A stretch of DNA of 64,000 nt, taken from Singulisphaera sp. GP187 (GTDB lineage Bacteria > Planctomycetota > Planctomycetia > Isosphaerales > Isosphaeraceae). The notes beneath the pieces are model-generated. The model searched no databases and was not told the origin of the DNA. It saw only the letters and a program-made list of their open reading frames with translations. Where the stretch lies: the NCBI RefSeq assembly GCF_900129635.1, contig NZ_FSRB01000002.1, positions 180,727 through 244,726 on the forward strand, read 5' to 3'. Every line of letters begins with the position of its first letter. The first letter of the stretch is position 1. Shown here in pieces: positions 18,945 through 27,730 of this stretch. The position numbers and the translations under genes were made by a program.

Positions 18945-19592
18945 TTGACCGGCCAGGATTTTGGAGACGACCGCGAATCCTGGCTGGCTTGGTGGACCAA
19001 CGCGCAAGGCTACGCCTACATCCCGCCCCGTCCCTCCGCCCATCCCAAGCCGACGGTCGACCAGGAGATCCTGCTCCCTTACGTACCCCGATATCTACGG
19101 ATCACGGGATGTAGTTGCTTTGGATCGGGGACGCCGGTGTGGACCCGCCAAGGGCAACGAGCGATCGATACGATCCGGGTGGGCGACGTCGTCCTCACGC
19201 AAGAGAGCGAAACCGGCACTCTGCGCTTTGATCCGGTCCTTGCCGTCTTCCACAACAAGCCGGCGCCCACACTTCAGATCCAGCTTGATGACGGGTGCGA
19301 GCCGCTCGTCGTGACCGGCATCCACCGGTTCTGGCTTGCCGGTAAAGGTTGGGTCATGGGCCGCGACCTGAGCCCTGGGGATCGAATCCGAACCCTCGGC
19401 GGCCAAGCCCGAGTGACGGCGGTCTCGCCTGGTTCGGTTCAGCCGGTCTTCAACCTCGAAGTCGGCGAACACCAGAACTTCTTCGCGGGCCAGGCCGGAG
19501 CGTTGGTGCATGATAATAGCCTGGTCGAACCGGTGTCCCACCCGTTCGACCAGCAAGAGGAAGGGTTGGCCGCCAGGCGAATTCGACCTTGA
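18945..19592 (+). CDS. Hint (intein/hedgehog-like) domain, 3' fragment of the IS-split sigma-factor gene
   Basis: TTG 18945 is only the first start-like codon; the native frame resumes at 18813, encoding FNLAVSAQATLTAQQQLAND and a helical linker (IQSIEDHNSTIQASNQ) before this point. The fragment contains a pretoxin-type Hint domain: Cys in the splicing-block CFGSGTPVWTRQGQRAIDTI, then VGDVVLTQE, the block-B-like VTGIHRFWLAGKGWVMGRDL, and the C-terminal VFNLEVGEHQNFFAGQAGAL followed by VHDN. Hint domains catalyse N-S acyl shift and self-cleavage or splicing. In the intact gene this would be the C-terminal domain of a membrane-anchored ECF sigma factor. Without its own start and ribosome site it is probably not translated now. 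Confidence 0.75.
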   Translation: MTGQDFGDDRESWLAWWTNAQGYAYIPPRPSAHPKPTVDQEILLPYVPRYLRITGCSCFGSGTPVWTRQGQRAIDTIRVGDVVLTQESETGTLRFDPVLAVFHNKPAPTLQIQLDDGCEPLVVTGIHRFWLAGKGWVMGRDLSPGDRIRTLGGQARVTAVSPGSVQPVFNLEVGEHQNFFAGQAGALVHDNSLVEPVSHPFDQQEEGLAARRIRP

Positions 19593-19691
19593 CGTCACAC
19601 CCTTCCCGCTTGAGGAATCGGCCATCGGCGGCCGCTCCGCGGTCACTGCCCGGTCGGGAAACCTCGGTCTTCATTCCGAGCGGAAGGCTGC

Positions 19692-19904
19692 TCAGAGGAT
19701 TTCCGCGAGACTCCAGACCGTGCGAGCGGCACAGGATCGACAGGGAGGAAGAGCCTCCCCTTGAGCGAGCGCAATGCTCTGCTCTTCGGCCTTCGGTTCA
19801 CAGTGACTGTCCGGGTTGCCGTGCCTCACGAATTCAAAACGGCCCGACACCGGGGCCTTCTCGCCCGTGTGATAAACGCTGCCGACCGCGACTGCCGTTG
19901 TCAT
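19692..19904 (-). CDS. Small conserved CxxC protein, YjzC-like
   Basis: A 70-residue protein, MTTAVAVGSVYHTGEKAPVS..., with a perfect AGGAGG 5 nt before ATG 19904. The pattern TGEKAPVSGRFEF...C...EE..IALAQGEALPPCRSC resembles the small YjzC-like family (TGEKAP, then GD/GExFPP), here with a CxxC pair near the C-terminus that could bind zinc. Function unknown. It is a single gene divergent from the SigA-like gene at 20481. The frame extends upstream to 20051, but the Shine-Dalgarno site fixes this start. Confidence 0.7.
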   Translation of the reverse strand: MTTAVAVGSVYHTGEKAPVSGRFEFVRHGNPDSHCEPKAEEQSIALAQGEALPPCRSCAARTVWSLAEIL

Positions 19905-20318
19905 CGTCGCCTCCTGATGGATTGACCACGGAACAACCTCGTCCCAAGCCTGCCTCGGTTCCTTCGATCGATTGTACGCAACGGCGATCCCAGACAACAT
20001 CGGGCCATCCCTCACCAAGAATACTCGATGCGACGGGCGTGTCGCTCGCACTTCGTTCTCGCTTCAGGAAGCCAGAGCGCGATCAGCCGGCCGACCCGAC
20101 GATCAACACTTTGTTAAGCAGCGTGACTAGGCCAACCAAGCCGAGTCGACGGCCGGCCCTCCCCCCGGAGAGGGCCGGGCGCACGGGCGACCCGGATCAT
20201 CGATTTCCGCTCCAGAAAACCTGGCGACGAAATAATCAAAGAAAGGGAGGATTTCCCTGGGTTGACGCAGGCCAGGCACCGTGAAATTGACTCTGCCATC
20301 GGTTTTTTAATTAGGCTG

Positions 20319-20347
20319 TTGACAACCTCAAAAACGTGACCTACGCT
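20319..20347 (+). promoter_or_regulatory. Candidate sigma-70-type promoter for the SigA-like gene
   Basis: TTGACA at 20319-20324, 17-bp spacer, TACGCT at 20342-20347. The -35 is a consensus match, the -10 matches at three of six. It is 134 bp upstream of ATG 20481. Confidence 0.45.
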
Positions 20348-20480
20348 CAGGGTGTCGGGATTCTGGACAGAGATTGCCGGCCGGCCTCTCCTCATTCTTG
20401 CAGATGAGGTCCCTGGAGATCATCTCGAACGCGGCGCAGCCTCACCGGTTTCGACGACGCACCAAGGAGCGACCTCAGCG

Positions 20481-21338
20481 ATGACTCCCCGCGCTTTTCG
20501 GCGTGAATTGGGATCCCATTCTCCTCTCCAGATCTATCTGCACGACATCAACAACACGCCCCTGTTGTCGGCTGCGGAGGAGCGTGAGTTAGCCGAACGT
20601 GTTGCCCTGGGCGACCCTTATGCCCGCGACCACATGGTCAAGGCAAATCTTCGGCTCGTGGTGAACATCTCGCGGGGCTACCTGGGCAAGGGTCTCTGCC
20701 TGGAAGACCTGATCGAGGAAGGTAATCTTGGTCTGATGCGCGCCGTCGAGGGCTTCAACGGCGCGATGGACACCCGATTCAGCACTTACGCCAGCTACTG
20801 GATCAAGCAGTCGATCCGCCGCGCCGTGATGAACCACGGCAAACCGATTCGGCTCCCCGCCTACATGGTCAGCCTCTTGGCCAAGTGGAAACGCGTGTCG
20901 AACGTCCTGACCGAACGGTTGGGCCGGGTGCCGACGCCCGAGGAGATCGGCAAGGTCTTGCGGCTCTCGAAGAAGAAGGTGAACATCGTCGCCAAGGCGA
21001 TTCGGATCAACAACCTGACACCCCACACGGAAACGACCGAAGAAGACGGCATCTCGCTCGACGACATGCTCACCGACGAGCGAAGCAAGGCCCCCGATGA
21101 CCTCCTGATCGAGTCGGACGACCTGGAGCGGATCTTCCAGCGTCTCGAACAGCTCGACGACCGCGAGGCAACCGTCATCCGGATGCGGTTCGGCCTGGAA
21201 CCGTACGCCGCCATGACCCTGCGTGAAGTGGGCGAGAACCTCGGCCTGACCCGCGAACGGGTCCGCCAGCTCGAGAGCCAGGCGCTCCTGAGACTGATGG
21301 GCTCCTTGAGCGAGACGCGCGACAAGGTTTACCGCTGA
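20481..21338 (+). CDS. Sigma-70 family sigma factor, RpoD/SigA-like group 2
   Basis: A 285-residue protein beginning MTPRAFRRELGSHSPLQIYLHD, with AAGGAG 12 nt before ATG 20481. It contains region 1.2 (SPLQIYLHDINNTPLLSAAEE), region 2 (NLRLVVNISRGYLGKGLCLE, DLIEEGNLGLMRAVEGFN, RFSTYASYWIKQSIRRAVM), region 3 (GRVPTPEEIGKVLRLS) and region 4.2 (TLREVGENLGLTRERVRQLE). The acidic region 1.1 and the long non-conserved insert of housekeeping RpoD are missing, so it is a group 2 (alternative, primary-like) factor that recruits RNA polymerase to -35/-10 promoters. It is transcribed alone and followed by a hairpin. The frame is open upstream to 20352 but with no family similarity. Confidence 0.92.
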   Translation: MTPRAFRRELGSHSPLQIYLHDINNTPLLSAAEERELAERVALGDPYARDHMVKANLRLVVNISRGYLGKGLCLEDLIEEGNLGLMRAVEGFNGAMDTRFSTYASYWIKQSIRRAVMNHGKPIRLPAYMVSLLAKWKRVSNVLTERLGRVPTPEEIGKVLRLSKKKVNIVAKAIRINNLTPHTETTEEDGISLDDMLTDERSKAPDDLLIESDDLERIFQRLEQLDDREATVIRMRFGLEPYAAMTLREVGENLGLTRERVRQLESQALLRLMGSLSETRDKVYR

Positions 21339-21357
21339 CCGCATCAATGACCGCCCC

Positions 21358-21382
21358 GGCCGGATTCCGTTCCGGCCCTTGA
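21358..21382 (+). terminator. Putative terminator after the SigA-like gene
   Basis: A 7-bp GC stem GGCCGGA / TCCGGCC (21358-21364, 21371-21377) followed by CTTGATTT, 20 bp after the stop. Confidence 0.45.
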
Positions 21383-21596
21383 TTTCAAAACGATCGCCAT
21401 CGGACTCGTCATCCCCCACCATGGTATGACGCGCCCGATGGCGTTCTCGTTTTCCACGCGCAGACCGAGTTCCTCTGTCCGTAACATGAGATTCCCACAA
21501 CAATTTGGGGACTTGTTGACCGTTCTGGTGCCATGTTAAAGTTGGGGACGTTTCGCTCCCTTGACTCGCCCGAGCCGAGGCCTTTCAGGTTGCACC

Positions 21597-24496
21597 ATGG
21601 TTGATCCTCAGACCTCTCGGTTTTGGCAAGCGGCGCTCCAGAGCCGGCTCATCGATGTTGCGGAGCTCACCGCCTGCTGGAAGGCTCTGCCTCCCGAGAA
21701 GCAAGTGGCCGACCAACTCGACCGCCGACTGGCGCGGCAAGCGGTGCAGGCGGGCCTGCTCACGCTCTGGCAAGCCCAGCAGTTGCTCGCGGGGCGGTCC
21801 ACCGGGTTCAAGATCGACCGCTACGTCCTGCTCGACATGATCGGCCAGGGGGGATGGGCCGGGTCTACCTGGCCAAGGATTCGCGACTCAACCGCCGGGT
21901 GGCGTTGAAGATCCTCTCGCCCGAGCGGGTGAACAACCCGAGGGCGATCGCCCGGTTCCAGCGCGAGGCGCGGGTCGGGGCGCAGCTCCAGCACGAGAAC
22001 CTCGTCCGGATCTACGACGAAGGAGAGTCGGACGGCAAGTGCTACCTCGTGATGGAGTTCATCGCGGGGAAAACCATCGGCTCAATGATCGCCGAGCACG
22101 GCCCGCTTCCCCCGAGCACCGCCGCGCGACTGACCCGGCAGATCGCCATGGGCCTGGAGCACGCGCACCAGAAAGGCCTGATCCACCGCGACGTCAACCC
22201 GTACAACATCATGGTGACCACCGACGGCACGGCCAAGCTCGCCGACCTCGGGCTGGCGATCGACCTGGCCGAACAGGTGCCGGTGACCCGTGACGGGGCG
22301 ACCGTGGGCACCTTCGACTACATCTCGCCCGAGCAGGCGCGACACTCGCACTCGGTGGACACGCGGAGCGACATCTACTCGCTCGGCTGCACGCTCTACC
22401 ACATGCTCGCCGGCCAGGTGCCGTACCCGAGCCCCAGCCTCCCCGAAAAACTGTTCGGCCACCAGGCCGCCGAGCCCGAATCGTTGACCGCACTCGTGCC
22501 CGAGATCCCCGAGGGACTCGCCGAGGTGGTCCGGATGATGATGCGGAAGCAGCCCGACGACCGCTTCGCCAATCCTCTCGAGGTCGCACGCGCCCTCGAG
22601 CCCTTCGTGGGTGAGCCCATCTCGCCCTCAGCACGCCCGGGCGACGGCCCCGAAATCCCCGGCGACGGCTCGACATTCAACGAGGCGACCCACTCCTCAA
22701 CCCAGGTCACCACGGCCCGGCGCGAGACCTTGTCCTCGTCCTCCGCAGAGAAGCCGCCCCCCCGCCCGAAAACCCCACCCCCGGACTTCGACGCCCTGGT
22801 TCCGGACCTGCCTCCGACCGGGGACTACGTCACACAGGCCAACTTCCTGGAAGGACTCGTGGATTTCGGGGGTTCGAGCAAGCCCCGCGAGCCTCAGGTT
22901 CCGACTCCCACTCCTCCCCCTGCTCCCGCTCCCACCCCGGCGCCAGCGATCGTCGAGCCGCCGCCGCTCGATTTCACGCAGATCGGCCAGGAACGAACCA
23001 AGGGAGCGAGTGCGAAGGAGGACCTGTCCGGCCTCGGCCTGGCCTTGGACTTCGGACCTGAGCCCCCCCTCTCCCAGGTCGCGGCCAAGTCGAAACCGAA
23101 GCCTTCCACGCCCCCCTCGCCGCCGAAACCCGAACGGGAAACCACGGCGATCGCGACCAGCTCCCCGACCAGTCGGTCCGCGCCGGAGGCCAAATCACCC
23201 GCGCGCGCCCGGAACCGCCGCCTCGCCCTCGGCGCCGCCGCCTTGCTCTTGCCGATCGCCGTGGCCGGGGGCCTCTACGCCAGTGGAGTCCTCGGCAAGC
23301 CCTCCCCGCACACGCTTCCCCCAACGCATCCGCCCGCGACTGCGCCCGCGGACGACGACAAGTCAACGCCAGTCGCAACCCCCACCCCCACCGGAAAAGG
23401 GCCCGAGCTGGCCAAGAAGCAGGGGCCTGGGATCGCCGTCAAGGGATCCGACGGATCGGTGTTGATGGCAGACGACCTCAAAAGTGCCATGCAACGGGCG
23501 ATCGGCAGTCGGGGGCATGTCCTGCTCAACAACCGCGAACCGCTCCGGCTCTCGGGAGCAGACGCCGCGATCACGATCAACGGCGGCCCGCTTTACATTC
23601 GCGCGGCGGAGGGAGTGCAGCCGGTCCTCGAAGTCGAGATCAAGGGGGCGAAGCCGTTCCTCACGACCGGGGTCGAGACGCCGCTCACCCTCGTCGGCGT
23701 GACGATCGTGGCGCACTATTCCGAGCCGGGCCGAGGGGAGGCTCCCCCGATCATCCAGGCGGCCGGCAAGGTCACGCTCGATCGCTCGGCGTTCAAGGCG
23801 ACGGGCCAAGCAGTGGGCACGCGCGCGGTCAAGGCCGAGGGCATGGGCCTGACCGCGACGGGCTGCTGGTTCGACGGCTTCGACCAGGCGCTCGACGTCG
23901 CGGCCTTCAACGGCTCGCTGATCACGGTCCGGCAGTGCATCATGGTCAATGCCAAGGCCAAGGCCGGCGAACCGCCGAGCGGCTGGGCCCTCCGAGTCCG
24001 GGCCAAACCGGGCGGAAACGCCAACGAAAAACTCGGCCGCCGGCTCGTGCTCGACCACTGCACCATCCTGGGCAAGGGTCTGTTCGACCTCGTCGGCTTC
24101 TCGTCCCAGTTGCCGTACAAGGTCGAGGTCAAAGGATCCGCGGTCCTGGCCGATGCGGTCCTCGCCTGGGAACCGCAGCCGACAGGGCTTCCCCCGTCCA
24201 ACGAGGCCCTCCAATGGCAGGGCCAGGACAACCTCTACGACATCCGCGGTAAAGCCTGGATCACCCTCTCCCCGCAAGGGACTCCCGAACTCGCCGGCGG
24301 ACCGAGCGACCTCGACTCCTGGACGAAGCAGGTCGACGAGTCGGCCCCGCTCACTCCCCCCATCAAGTTCCGGACCGATCCCACCACCACCTCCGAATCC
24401 CCCTCCCCACGCGACTTCCTCGTCCTCGACTCCGAGCGCCCGGTCGGGGCCGAGCCGGACCGTGTGGGACCGCGACCGAAGCCCACGAAACCCTGA
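21597..24496 (+). CDS. Membrane Ser/Thr protein kinase, apparent -1 nt frameshift at 21848-21853
   Basis: ATG 21597 opens MVDPQTSRFWQAALQSRLID, a helical N-terminal domain common before planctomycete kinases. The frame runs to FKIDRYVLLDMIGQGG and then breaks. The +2 frame continues at once with MGRVYLAKDSRLNRRVALKI, exactly the next kinase residues. One extra G in the six-G run 21848-21853 would give the canonical GQGGMGRVY loop and a 966-residue protein. Kinase domain about 75-335 (VALKIL Lys, catalytic loop LIHRDVNPYNIM, DLG in place of DFG, GTFDYISPEQA); Pro-rich linker; TM helix about 540-563 (LALGAAALLLPIAVAGGLYA); a C-terminal 380-residue beta-helix-like extracytoplasmic domain. The loop Lys of HRDxKxxN is Asn here. 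It is either a sequencing error, a pseudogene, or a frameshift-dependent product. Confidence 0.8.
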
Positions 24497-24544
24497 GCTG
24501 AACACTCGATCCGGATGCCGCTGATAGGTCTGGTGCAACTCGGG

Positions 24545-25024
24545 CTATGAGCGCCGGAGCCGCTCCGCCCTGACGTGGAGTGCTTTCGGGGGCGTCTTGT
24601 AGTATTTGAACATCGCGGGGCAGATCCAGCCCTCCATAGGGGGGTCGTCGAGCCGGTAGTAGTTTCCCAGCGAGTCGCCGCGGATCCAGGTCAATGTTTT
24701 CTGGGTTCCCGGGAACCGGTTCGCGGAAAAGAGGAGGCGGAATCCCTCCTTGGCGTCGGGGATATCCTTGGCGAGAACGTCGATCATTTCCGGAACCCCG
24801 GCCACGAATGGCTCGCGTTTCAACCCGACCGCGGGATCATCGAAGACCCACGTCCCGTTGAACCAGTACGGGGTGATGACCATGATCGAGTTGCTCGACG
24901 GGCCCGCGCGACCGGCGCCCCACGTCATGTAACCGTAGGTGCCAAGTCCCAGGACCAGGACCGCGAACGCCGCCCCCAGCAGAGTCCAGCGGGGTTTCCA
25001 GGCGAACGTCATCGATTCACCCAT
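24545..25024 (-). CDS. Small membrane-anchored protein, DUF6717-like
   Basis: 159 residues with an N-terminal membrane anchor (TLLGAAFAVLVLGLGTYGYM, about residues 14-33) and a conserved soluble part SIMVITPYWFNGTWVFDD, then GLKREPFVAG, GFRLLFSANRFPG and YYRLDDPPMEGWICPAMFKY. This looks like the DUF6717 family found in planctomycetes and other bacteria; the assignment is from memory of the pattern and no function is known. ATG complement of 25024 lacks a clear ribosome site; Met5 (25012) is an alternative. It converges with the kinase gene at 24496. Confidence 0.65.
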   Translation of the reverse strand: MGESMTFAWKPRWTLLGAAFAVLVLGLGTYGYMTWGAGRAGPSSNSIMVITPYWFNGTWVFDDPAVGLKREPFVAGVPEMIDVLAKDIPDAKEGFRLLFSANRFPGTQKTLTWIRGDSLGNYYRLDDPPMEGWICPAMFKYYKTPPKALHVRAERLRRS

Positions 25025-25363
25025 TTTTGTTCATTTTTTGAATTCGAGATAGTGGCCCCGACTTCAAGGTAAGGGCCAGGCTCAACTTCAGGTGTTACTG
25101 TATGACGCGCGAAGACCGGCCGACAAGGGAGCAGAACCGCCGGAGCGCGATGGCCGCCCGGTCCGAGTCGGCGGCGGTCGCGGTATCGACGCGCCGAGGC
25201 GGGAACATCGACTCCGGGGACCGGCCTCTGTAAGATTAACGGGAACGAGAGACTCGCCCCCCTCCGCTCCGCCCCCCGAAGACCTGGCAGGGCAATGCCG
25301 GACGTCGACGTGCCGGCCCCTTTTTTTTCTTGTGCTGGAACATCTCCTTTGAGGAGTCATGCC

Positions 25364-26074
25364 ATGACCTTGCGTTCCCTGGCGGCATCCCTCGCAATCG
25401 CGCTATTCCTGGGGCTTGCGAGCGATGCGCCGGCCCAGACCCAATCGAAGGGGGATGACGCCCCAAGTGCGGGCAAGGCCGACGAGAACAAGAGTAATAG
25501 CAAGGCCGACGACAAAGCGAAGGCCGACGAGAAGGGGAAGACCGATGAGTCGAAGGTCAAGCTCGAGAAAGCGACCTTCGGCGGTGGCTGCTTCTGGTGC
25601 CTCGAGGCCGTCTACGAGCGGATCCCAGGGGTCAAAACGGTGGTCTCAGGCTATGCGGGGGGCACCGTGCCTCGGCCGACGTACGAGATGGTCAGCAGCG
25701 GCCTGACCGGGCACGCAGAAGTCGTCCAGCTCGCCTACGACCCCGAGGTCGTCTCCTACGAGAAGCTTCTCAAGGTCTTCTGGGCCTGCCACAACCCAAC
25801 GACCCTGAACCAGCAAGGCCCCGACTTCGGCACGCAGTACCGCTCGATCATCCTCTACCACAACGAGGACCAGAAAAAGGCCGCACTGAAGTCGTACAAG
25901 GAACTCACCGCCGCCGGCGCCTTCGCCGACCCGATCGTGACCGAGCTCGAGCCGCTCAAAGCGTTCTACCCGGCCGAGCGCTATCACCAAGACTACTTCC
26001 GCAAGAACAGCCGCGCGGCCTACTGCCAGGCGGAGATCGTCCCCAAGCTCAGAAAACTCAAACTCATCAAGTAA
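25364..26074 (+). CDS. msrA: Exported peptide-methionine (S)-S-oxide reductase MsrA
   Basis: A 236-residue protein that reduces S-form methionine sulfoxide in oxidised proteins. ATG 25364 follows GAGGAG and gives a signal peptide (MTLRSLAASLAIALFLGLASDAPAQ), so the enzyme should be periplasmic. A 35-residue Lys/Asp/Glu-rich linker precedes the catalytic domain. The nucleophile is Cys76 in TFGGGCFWCLEAVYERIPGV; GYAGGTVPRPTYEMVSSGLTGHAE, GTQYRSIILYHNEDQ and FYPAERYHQDYFRKN are canonical MsrA blocks. A further Cys in AAYCQAEI near the C-terminus could serve as the resolving residue. No MsrB is adjacent. Electrons would have to come from a periplasmic thiol relay not seen here. Confidence 0.93.
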   Translation: MTLRSLAASLAIALFLGLASDAPAQTQSKGDDAPSAGKADENKSNSKADDKAKADEKGKTDESKVKLEKATFGGGCFWCLEAVYERIPGVKTVVSGYAGGTVPRPTYEMVSSGLTGHAEVVQLAYDPEVVSYEKLLKVFWACHNPTTLNQQGPDFGTQYRSIILYHNEDQKKAALKSYKELTAAGAFADPIVTELEPLKAFYPAERYHQDYFRKNSRAAYCQAEIVPKLRKLKLIK

Positions 26075-26133
26075 CGTCTCTTACGAAGTTCGAGCGGACT
26101 TCGACGTCATCATGGGTCCAACGACTCCCGGAG

Positions 26134-26225
26134 GGTCCGCTCTTGCGGACCAACTTCGATCTCCGCAGCGTTCGAGGTGTGGTCCACGATGATGACCCAT
26201 GACGGCTGGTCCGCAATCGCGGACC
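26134..26225. repeat. Two GGTCCGC-N4-GCGGACC hairpins
   Basis: Identical 7-bp arms with 4-nt loops occur at 26134-26151 (loop TCTT) and 26208-26225 (loop AATC), set in longer related sequence (CATCATGGGTCC and GATGATGACCCATG). They look like a REP-type intergenic element and may end the msrA transcript. Confidence 0.5.
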
Positions 26226-26247
26226 CGACTCAGGCTTCAGAATTGAG

Positions 26248-26321
26248 CCACGAATGACACGATTCAAGACAAATCCGCTACAACAAATGACTGCCCTCTG
26301 AATGACTCGTGTCCTTCGTGG
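26248..26321. repeat. Imperfect inverted repeat CCACGAATGACACGA...TCGTGTCCTTCGTGG
   Basis: Arms 26248-26266 and 26299-26321 are near-complementary around a 32-bp spacer. The rest of the interval 26322-26679, before the coiled-coil gene, shows pyrimidine-rich, AT-richer sequence but no gene. Confidence 0.45.
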
Positions 26322-26679
26322 TGAAGGGCGGCATTTCATTCCCCCACTCTTTTTGTATTGGTATTCCCCCCCCTACCCCCCCTTAGCCATGGCTGGCACC
26401 GGCCTGAGTCGACCCCCTCGACCCAACAACGCCTCTCATCCACTCACCACCGCAATTCGATCCAACCATTCCCTCTCGTTGCCGCATTTCACCCAAACTC
26501 ACGCAAAAATGACGCGTCGGGCGGGATTCCGAAGGGGAGGAACCAATAATCGGGGATGGGTCTCGAATGACCTTTAGTAACGAGCGGCCGGTCAGAAGAA
26601 CACGGGGCCGAATCGCTGAGTGCTGAGTGACCCGAGAGTTGAAGATCCAGGTTCCACCGAATCATCAGGAGACATCGAG

Positions 26680-27495
26680 ATGGTTTGCTCACTGGTCAAG
26701 AAGGGAGTGCTGGGTGCCGCGTTGGGCGCCGGGGCGTTGTTCCTGGTGTTCGGCATCTCGGCTCCTAGCTACGTGCGGACGGCCTTCCACAAGGCGCGTC
26801 ACTCGGCCCAGAATCGAATTCCGACCCAGTTCCAGATCGATCGGGCGCGGGACGAAGTGGCCAATCTCGAGCCGGCGATCATCGAGAACCGGGAAACGCT
26901 GGCCCGGGCCGAGGTGGACGTCGAGCACCTCGAGAACGAGATTGCCTCGACCCAGGCCAACCTGGCCGTCGAGAAGCGGGAACTGCTGAGCCTGCGCGAC
27001 AGCGTCAAGAACGGCGAGTATCGCCTGGCCGGCCACGTGAAGTATTCGCCCGAGGAGATCAAGGCCGAGTTGGCGAGCAAGCTGGACCGCTACAAGGCGA
27101 TCAGCCAGGTGGTCGAGGAGAAGCAAGCCACCCTCAAGGCCCGGCAGAAGTCCGTGACTGCCGCCCGCCTCCAGATGACGAACCTGGTGACGGCGAAGCG
27201 GAACCTCCTGACCAAGCTCGAAGGGATCGAGGCCAAGCTGCGGATGATCGAGGCGACCCAGGGCAAGAACGAGTTCAACTTCGACGACAGTGCTCTCTCC
27301 CGCGCCAAAGAGACGATCTCCGACCTGGAGAAGCGGCTCGAGGTCAAGGCACGCGTCGCCGAGATTGAAGGCCGATTCACCGACGGTGCCCTGCCCGCCC
27401 TCGAACCGGGCCGCGACGTGGTCCGGGAAATCGACGCCGAGTTCGGCACCCCGGTCAAGGGAACCGAGGCGAAAACTGGGGACAAGAGCCTCTAA
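26680..27495 (+). CDS. Membrane-anchored coiled-coil protein
   Basis: A 271-residue protein starting MVCSLVKKGVLGAALGAGALFLVFG (ATG 26680, preceded by CAGGAGA), where one hydrophobic helix anchors it. Residues about 50-230 are almost entirely heptad-rich helix (ARDEVANLEPAIIENRETLA, EHLENEIASTQANLAVEKRE, KRLEVKARVAEIEGRF). No enzymatic motif. Similar coiled-coil proteins are common in planctomycetes and may organise envelope complexes; that is inference. It precedes the FHA/kinase genes in the same direction but is separated from them by a strong terminator, so it is probably its own transcript. Confidence 0.8.
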   Translation: MVCSLVKKGVLGAALGAGALFLVFGISAPSYVRTAFHKARHSAQNRIPTQFQIDRARDEVANLEPAIIENRETLARAEVDVEHLENEIASTQANLAVEKRELLSLRDSVKNGEYRLAGHVKYSPEEIKAELASKLDRYKAISQVVEEKQATLKARQKSVTAARLQMTNLVTAKRNLLTKLEGIEAKLRMIEATQGKNEFNFDDSALSRAKETISDLEKRLEVKARVAEIEGRFTDGALPALEPGRDVVREIDAEFGTPVKGTEAKTGDKSL

Positions 27496-27513
27496 AGGAT
27501 GGCTTTGTTCCAC

Positions 27514-27553
27514 GGGCGGACCGGCCAATCACCCCTGGCTGGTCCGCCCTTTT
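27514..27553 (+). terminator. Rho-independent terminator after the coiled-coil gene
   Basis: A 9-bp perfect stem GGGCGGACC / GGTCCGCCC (27514-27522 and 27541-27549) followed immediately by TTTTCT, 19 bp after the stop codon. Confidence 0.8.
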
Positions 27554-27730
27554 CTCCTGGTCTTGAAGCCCCTTCGACCCCAACGGCCCACGAGACGGAG
27601 CCGAACCGGCCGAGGGCTTCATGACAAGACAAGCCAAGCCAACGGGGTGGATCGGGTTCAAAGCCGATCCGAACCAGACGTAGAGCAACGCAAGAGATCC
27701 GATTGAGCGGCGCTCGCATCCCAACGTAAC

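Noticed and set aside
21597..21908. Programmed frameshifting in the kinase gene
   Set aside because: A G-run alone is insufficient evidence; no stimulatory structure was identified, so error or mutation is preferred.
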